Of a stretch of DNA of 20,381 nt, positions 16,808 through 20,381 are shown piece after piece. The notes beneath the pieces are model-generated. The model was given only the letters and a program-made list of their open reading frames with translations. It was not told where the DNA came from and searched no databases. Each line of letters opens with the position of its first letter. Within the stretch, counting starts at the first letter, position 1. The stretch comes from Sutterella sp. (GTDB taxonomy: Bacteria > Pseudomonadota > Gammaproteobacteria > Burkholderiales > Burkholderiaceae_F). The DNA lies in assembly GCA_019418235.1 (NCBI GenBank), contig DYCH01000039.1, forward strand, positions 11,736-32,116, read 5' to 3'. The position numbers were made by a program, and so were the translations under genes.

Positions 16808-17305
16808 TCAGTCTTCGAACGTTTCGTCTTCGTCATCATCGCCAAACAAAATCGTATCGATTTCTTCGTGGCGAGTGCGATCAATACCATCATCTTGTTC
16901 GGTCTTTAAAACAGAATCGGATAAAACCATCACACGAGGGCGCTCTTCTTGAGAGCAATGAAGTTCAACCTCTAAACCCACCGCTTCTTCATAGACGGGC
17001 AAGTCGTTAGCCAACCATCCCTTAATCACACCCAACTCACCCAAAGTGCCTTCGGCGTAGGCCTTAACGTAACGGTCGTGATCATGGCGGCTCACCTCAC
17101 ACCAAACACCCCACAAAAACTCATCTTTTTCGTAATTGATGGGAACAGGTAAAACGGCGCGGATAAAGTAGCGCGACTCATCCAACGTGCAAAATTCAGT
17201 GGCTGTGCGCGTGCGTAAATAACGCTCAATCGGATTTAAAGCCCAGATATCTTCCGGGAAACTCATTGAAATGTCTTTGGCGAGTTCTTCGTGTACGAAT
17301 TGCAT
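16808..17305 (-). CDS. DUF2199-like protein of unknown function
   Basis: The 165-residue protein resembles DUF2199: FPEDIWALNPIERYLR, then CTLDESRYFIRAVLPVPI, EFLWGVWCEVS and GVIKGWLANDLPVYEE, ending in a Ser/Glu/Asp-rich tail (last 20 residues strongly acidic). No function is known for the family. Many DUF2199 proteins begin with a CxxC pair that suggests a zinc knuckle; here the N-terminus (MQFVHEELAKDISMS) lacks it. No signal or membrane segment is visible. The start at 17305 is favoured over Met14 because residues between fit the frame, though the ribosome site (AAGAAAG) is weak. It is a single-gene unit with its own promoter carrying a dyad in the spacer. Confidence 0.7.
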   Translation of the reverse strand: MQFVHEELAKDISMSFPEDIWALNPIERYLRTRTATEFCTLDESRYFIRAVLPVPINYEKDEFLWGVWCEVSRHDHDRYVKAYAEGTLGELGVIKGWLANDLPVYEEAVGLEVELHCSQEERPRVMVLSDSVLKTEQDDGIDRTRHEEIDTILFGDDDEDETFED

Positions 17306-17341
17306 GAAAGTCTTTCTTAAAAATTAAGTCCTAACCTTTTA

Positions 17342-17371
17342 ATTATGAAGGCTTGATAAGCCTTGTGGCAA
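17342..17371 (-). promoter_or_regulatory. DUF2199 promoter with dyad operator in the spacer
   Basis: On the minus strand TTGCCA (17371-17366) and CATAAT (17347-17342) are 18 bp apart, each five of six to consensus. The spacer holds a perfect dyad, AAGGCTT-N3-AAGCCTT (17348-17364). The predicted start is near 17335, about 30 nt before the gene. The geometry suggests an operator bound between the promoter boxes. Confidence 0.55.
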
Positions 17372-17428
17372 GTAAATTTTTCATTCAATACAAAAACATT
17401 CCTTCACGATCAAAAACCTCAATATTTT

Positions 17429-17458
17429 TCAACACTTAAATAGAAAAGGCCCTATAGT
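17429..17458 (+). promoter_or_regulatory. Candidate promoter of the cold-shock gene
   Basis: TATAGT (17453-17458) is a good -10 element; the best -35 match is TCAACA (17429-17434) at 18 bp. The leader would be about 60 nt and includes a 6-bp hairpin, GCTCAA-N5-TTGAGC (17484-17500). Confidence 0.4.
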
Positions 17459-17526
17459 GGAATCTGATAACAATAAAAATAAAGCTCAATCTTTTTGAGC
17501 ATGATTACCCTAAAGGAGGACCTTTT

Positions 17527-17751
17527 ATGTATCTAGGCAAGGTAAAATGGTTTTCCAATGCGAAAGGTTATGGTTTCATTGTCCCTGACGATCAAGATTT
17601 GGAAGTCTTTGTTCATTTCCGCACTATTGAAGGCAACGGTCCTAAAACACTTCGTAATAACCAACGGGTTCAGTTTGAACTGCAACAATCCCATCATGGT
17701 TGGCATACTACACGTGTGTTGCCGGTAGAAAGAGAAGAAAAAACGCAATGA
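17527..17751 (+). CDS. Cold-shock-domain protein (CspA-like)
   Basis: The 74-residue protein is a single cold-shock OB fold. It has the VKWFSNAKGYGFI opening with RNP1-like KGYGFI (13-18) and RNP2-like VFVHF (27-31), followed by KTLRNNQRVQFEL. Family members bind single-stranded RNA or DNA and act as RNA chaperones. It differs from housekeeping CspA proteins in its C-terminal half (HHGWHTTRVLPVE), so cold induction cannot be assumed. The ribosome site is a near-perfect AAAGGAGG, the strongest in the window. Its TGA overlaps the ATG of the downstream DUF192 gene, so the two are translated from one mRNA. Confidence 0.93.
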   Translation: MYLGKVKWFSNAKGYGFIVPDDQDLEVFVHFRTIEGNGPKTLRNNQRVQFELQQSHHGWHTTRVLPVEREEKTQ

Positions 17752-18224
17752 ACAATAGCACCCACTTTTTTGACCTTTTTCAACGAAGATCCTTCGCTCT
17801 TGCTTGCGCGCTTGCCGTGGTTGCGCCGCTTGCTCAAGCTGAGAAAATTACGGTGGGTGATCGTGTGCTTGATGTGGGCGTTGCGCAGACTCGACAAGAA
17901 CATACTAAAGGCCTTCAAGGCGTCAAACATTTGCCCGATACCAAAGGCATGCTCTTTGTGTTTGAACCCACTCGTAAAGTGTGCTTTTGGATGAAAGGTA
18001 CTCCTATTGATTTGGATATCGGCTTTTTCGATGAAAATGATCAGTTGGTAAGATTTGAAGGTATGCAAGCCAATATGCTGGATTTACACTGTAGCCCCGT
18101 TCCGGTTCGCTACGCCCTTGAAGTACCATCTGGGTGGTATCAACGTCATGGAATTAACCTTCAAACGAAAATTCGACGTGCTGAAAAAATTACAAAGCCT
18201 AAGAAAGATACCGCTGAAAATTAA
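17748..18224 (+). CDS. Secreted DUF192 protein
   Basis: The 158-residue protein has an N-terminal signal peptide: an RRSFALA start of the hydrophobic core (RR at 13-14), a core to about 28, and AQA before the predicted cleavage after residue 31. The twin arginines fit a Tat signal loosely. The mature part is a DUF192 domain: QTRQEHTKGLQGVKHLP, GMLFVF, VCFWMKGTPIDLDIGFFDE and YALEVPSGW. The family has no firmly known biochemical role. Residues after about 148 are Lys-rich. The ATG at 17748 overlaps the csp stop (ATGA); a longer in-frame reading from 17700 would remove the signal peptide's clean N-terminus. The location is inferred as periplasmic. Confidence 0.85.
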   Translation: MNNSTHFFDLFQRRSFALACALAVVAPLAQAEKITVGDRVLDVGVAQTRQEHTKGLQGVKHLPDTKGMLFVFEPTRKVCFWMKGTPIDLDIGFFDENDQLVRFEGMQANMLDLHCSPVPVRYALEVPSGWYQRHGINLQTKIRRAEKITKPKKDTAEN

Positions 18225-18243
18225 AAAAACCTCTTTCATGTCA

Positions 18244-18271
18244 AAAGGCCACCGAAAATTCGATGGCCTTT
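18244..18271. terminator. Hairpin terminator between the DUF192 gene and sodB
   Basis: AAAGGCCA (18244-18251) pairs with TGGCCTTT (18264-18271), with an inner CGAA/TTCG stem across one C-A mismatch. The T-tail is three to four bases on each strand, weaker than the other convergent terminators here. Confidence 0.65.
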
Positions 18272-18296
18272 ATCATTTCTGAAAGAATCTGAATAC

Positions 18297-18899
18297 TTAC
18301 TTAGCGTTGTAGTAGTTCTTTGCAACAAATTCCCAGTCAATGAAGTGCTTATCAAACAAAGCATTCAAGTAAGCCGGGCGGGCATTGCGGTGATCGATGT
18401 AGTAAGCATGTTCCCAAACGTCAACCACAAACAAAGGCACGTCGTCAGAAGCCAAGGCACAACCTGCGTTCGAGGTATTGACGATTGCCAATTCCTTAGC
18501 AGGCGTCAACACCAACCACGTCCAACCGGAACCAAAGTTACCGGCGGCTTGAGCCACGAAGGCTTCGCGGAATTTTTCAAAAGAACCCCACTTTTCTTCA
18601 ATCTTCGTCAAAAGCTCACCCATGGGCTTTTCAGCACCATTGGGCGTTAAGCACATCCAGTAGAACGTATGGTTCCACGTTTGAGCAGCGTTATTGAAAA
18701 CAGCAGGAGCCACACCGTCACTTGCCAACACGATTTCTTCCAAACCCATGGCAGCAAAGGGCGTGCCCTTGATCAAATTGTTCAAGTTCGTGATATAGGT
18801 TTGATGGTGCTTGCCGTAGTGATAATCAAACGTTTCTGCGGAAATCACAGCGCCAAATGCATCCTTGGCATAAGGCAAGCGAGGAAGTTCAAAAGTCAT
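18297..18899 (-). CDS. sodB: SodB, iron superoxide dismutase
   Basis: SodB dismutates superoxide to peroxide and oxygen in the cytoplasm. The 200-residue protein has all four metal ligands: H27 (YHYGKHH), H77 (WNHTFYW), D160 and H164 ([11 protein letters not shown]). The AAQTWNH segment, with Gln before the second ligand, and FGSGWTWLV with NTSNAG favour the Fe rather than the Mn form. There is no signal peptide. The start at ATG 18899 has GGAG upstream; the reading from 18941 adds a basic, unsupported extension. It lies 73 nt downstream of the xseA stop with its own candidate promoter. Confidence 0.97.
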   Translation of the reverse strand: MTFELPRLPYAKDAFGAVISAETFDYHYGKHHQTYITNLNNLIKGTPFAAMGLEEIVLASDGVAPAVFNNAAQTWNHTFYWMCLTPNGAEKPMGELLTKIEEKWGSFEKFREAFVAQAAGNFGSGWTWLVLTPAKELAIVNTSNAGCALASDDVPLFVVDVWEHAYYIDHRNARPAYLNALFDKHFIDWEFVAKNYYNAK

Positions 18900-18917
18900 G
18901 GTCTTTCTCCAGAAAAA

Positions 18918-18941
18918 TGTATAACGCCTTGATGATATCAA
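18918..18941 (-). promoter_or_regulatory. Candidate sodB promoter -10 with an adjacent dyad
   Basis: On the minus strand TATACA (18923-18918) is a good -10. No strong -35 lies 17 bp upstream; GACGTT at 18 bp is the best. The intervening DNA holds the inverted repeat TTGAT-N3-ATCAA (18929-18941), a possible operator. Predicted start near 18911, very close to the gene. Confidence 0.35.
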
Positions 18942-18972
18942 AACGTCATTTATTTAAGTGTGTGCAATTGTT

Positions 18973-20381
18973 CTAGCCATTAGCCTTGATAGTTTTTGCC
19001 TTTAAGGGCTTTGTGACAACAGCCCCATCAATCCAATGAACGGTGAGCTCTTCACTATTAACCCCGACTTGTGAAGACTTCACCAAGCGACCATCGTTGC
19101 CCGTCACATAGGTGTAGCCTTTTTGCAAAATCGTCTCGGGACTGGCTTCAACCATGAGCGCTTGCGTGCGCTCCCAACGCATACGAGCGTGTTTGAGCGT
19201 TGCGATTTGCGCTTGCGTCATAAATGCAAGATTTCGTTTGACACTTTCTCTGTAACCGGAAATCACCTGAGAGGGACTTAAAAGCGATTTACGAGTGTAT
19301 TGAAGCGCCAAAGCCCTCTCATTCAAAGACTCTTTAAAAAGAGCATGAAGGTCGCTTTTCGTTTCATTTAACGCATACTTCTTCGGTTCATACTGACGCT
19401 GAACAAAAAAAGTGTCCAACAATCCCTTTTGACGACGGAAATGTTCCGCTTGTGCTTGAAGACGCAATTTAGGATTAGGAATGGCTTGACGCAAAAGAGA
19501 AACTCTTTGCTTCAAGCTCTTTAGGCGCAGACTCATAAGGTGATGAATCGTTTGATAGCGATGATCGATATCTTGAAAAAGCACATCTTGATCTTCGGTT
19601 GCCGCTTGTGCAGCCGCCGTTGGTGTTGCGGCCCTGAGGTCTGCCACATAATCGACAATCGTTTCATCGCTTTCGTGACCGACGCCCGAAATCACGGGTT
19701 TATTCATGGTTGCTACGCATTTGGCCACACGCTCATCATTAAAGGCCCATAAGTCTTGAAGCGAGCCCCCGCCTCTGACCAATAAGACGACATCGCCCTC
19801 AGATTGATCGGCACGCAAAAGCGCTCTCACAATTTCAGCCGGAGCCTCTACGCCCTGAACAGACGTTGGGAAAACCGTGATTTGAACGTATGGGGCCCGA
19901 AGTTTCAACGTACGAATGACATCATGAAGCGCGGCGGCTTTAAGACTCGTTACCACGCAAATTTTGAAATTCACGCGGGCAATTGCCTTTTTGCGAGACG
20001 CATCAAACAGACCTTCTGCTTGAAGTCGAGCTTTAAGTTCTAAGTAGCGAGCATAGAGTTCACCCAAGCCTTCATGACGCATGGCATCAACGACCAACTG
20101 ATAGGAGCCACGGGGCGCATAAATACTCACGCGTCCTCGGACTTCAACCCGATCGCCCGTTTTAGGCCTAAAGGTCACTCGACGATTAGCCCCTGCAAAC
20201 ATTGCGCAGCTGATTTCTGAATGCTCATCTTTGAGTGTGAAATACCAGTGGCCCGAGGCTGCCATCGTTAGCCCTCGAATTTCCCCTTTAACCCAACAAG
20301 GCGGGAAATTGGCTTCCAAACAGGCTGAGACCGCACGGTTTAAGTCCGTAACGGTCCAAATTGGGTTGGGTGCATAAGAGG
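18973..20381 (-). CDS. xseA: XseA, exodeoxyribonuclease VII large subunit (N-terminus off the window)
   Basis: With XseB, XseA degrades single-stranded DNA in both directions, acting in mismatch repair and recombination. About 468 residues are visible, with the first complete codon at 20379, reading SYAPNPIWTVTDLNRAVSAC before the OB-fold. Only a few N-terminal residues are missing. The OB domain shows SGHWYFTLKDEHSEISCAMF. The catalytic region shows GHESDETIVDYVADLRAATPT and RGGGSLQDLWAFNDE. A long helical, coiled-coil-like segment follows. TTG 20319 is an internal codon, not the start. The TAG stop lies 73 nt before sodB. Confidence 0.96.
   Translation of the reverse strand, partial: SYAPNPIWTVTDLNRAVSACLEANFPPCWVKGEIRGLTMAASGHWYFTLKDEHSEISCAMFAGANRRVTFRPKTGDRVEVRGRVSIYAPRGSYQLVVDAMRHEGLGELYARYLELKARLQAEGLFDASRKKAIARVNFKICVVTSLKAAALHDVIRTLKLRAPYVQITVFPTSVQGVEAPAEIVRALLRADQSEGDVVLLVRGGGSLQDLWAFNDERVAKCVATMNKPVISGVGHESDETIVDYVADLRAATPTAAAQAATEDQDVLFQDIDHRYQTIHHLMSLRLKSLKQRVSLLRQAIPNPKLRLQAQAEHFRRQKGLLDTFFVQRQYEPKKYALNETKSDLHALFKESLNERALALQYTRKSLLSPSQVISGYRESVKRNLAFMTQAQIATLKHARMRWERTQALMVEASPETILQKGYTYVTGNDGRLVKSSQVGVNSEELTVHWIDGAVVTKPLKAKTIKANG

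Noticed and set aside
17306..17316. GAAAG-T-CTTTC palindrome at the DUF2199 start
   Set aside because: Only 5 bp with a 1-nt centre; too short to support a separate regulatory claim.
18929..18941. FNR/ANR box at sodB
   Set aside because: The half-sites match, but the spacer is 3 nt; the FNR-type site needs 4, so only an unspecified dyad is reported.
20317..20319. TTG as the xseA start
   Set aside because: The reading frame continues upstream with typical XseA N-terminal sequence to the window edge.
1..20381. Mobile element, prophage, CRISPR array or defence system
   Set aside because: No transposase, integrase, direct-repeat array or defence-family protein is visible; the genes are core metabolic ones.

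Overview
The window is a compact, housekeeping-rich stretch of bacterial chromosome. Gene content and order point to a betaproteobacterium of the Burkholderiales. The block ribF-ileS-lspA-coaBC-(small membrane protein)-dut is the arrangement I know from that order. The moderate base composition (looks like high-40s % G+C, not computed) and short intergenic gaps would suit a gut-type Sutterellaceae/Parasutterella relative. The taxonomic call is inference from protein style and synteny, not a database match.

Layout, left to right. (1) 1-2661: the C-terminal third of tsaD (+) converges on ispH-ybaK (-). A divergent promoter region then leads to rpmB-rpmG (+), which includes a 55-codon L33 gene. 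(2) 2662-5959 (-): a Bcr/CflA-like MFS transporter, leuC and leuD form one tightly packed unit with gaps of 15 and 4 nt. (3) 5960-8200 (-): purN and an RsmB/NOP-family RNA m5C methyltransferase, 2 nt apart, end in a terminator whose T-tract touches the transporter's ATG. (4) 8228-9935 (-): thiC, with its own terminator candidate. (5) 10272-16734 (+): ribF, ileS, lspA, coaBC, a 132-residue membrane protein of unknown function and dut, closed by a strong terminator. (6) 16808-17305 (-): a DUF2199 protein, divergent from a cold-shock-domain gene that overlaps a secreted DUF192 gene by ATGA (+, 17527-18224). (7) 18297-20381 (-): xseA, running off the right edge, followed by the iron superoxide dismutase gene sodB.

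Most genes serve core metabolism: tRNA modification and proofreading (TsaD, YbaK), isoprenoids (IspH), ribosomal proteins, leucine (LeuCD), purines (PurN), thiamine (ThiC), flavins and CoA (RibF, CoaBC), Ile-tRNA (IleS), lipoprotein maturation (LspA), dUTP removal (Dut), DNA repair (XseA) and superoxide defence (SodB). I see no tRNA, rRNA, IS element, prophage, CRISPR array or defence island.

No new multi-gene system stands out. The unusual signals are regulatory: a terminator-grade hairpin inside the first codons of lspA; a dyad filling the promoter spacer of the DUF2199 gene; two mutually exclusive hairpins before a T-rich stretch in the rpmB leader; a terminator abutting the transporter start codon; and a long thiC upstream region with inverted repeats but no visible THI-box. 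All four convergent gene pairs end in bidirectional hairpins.
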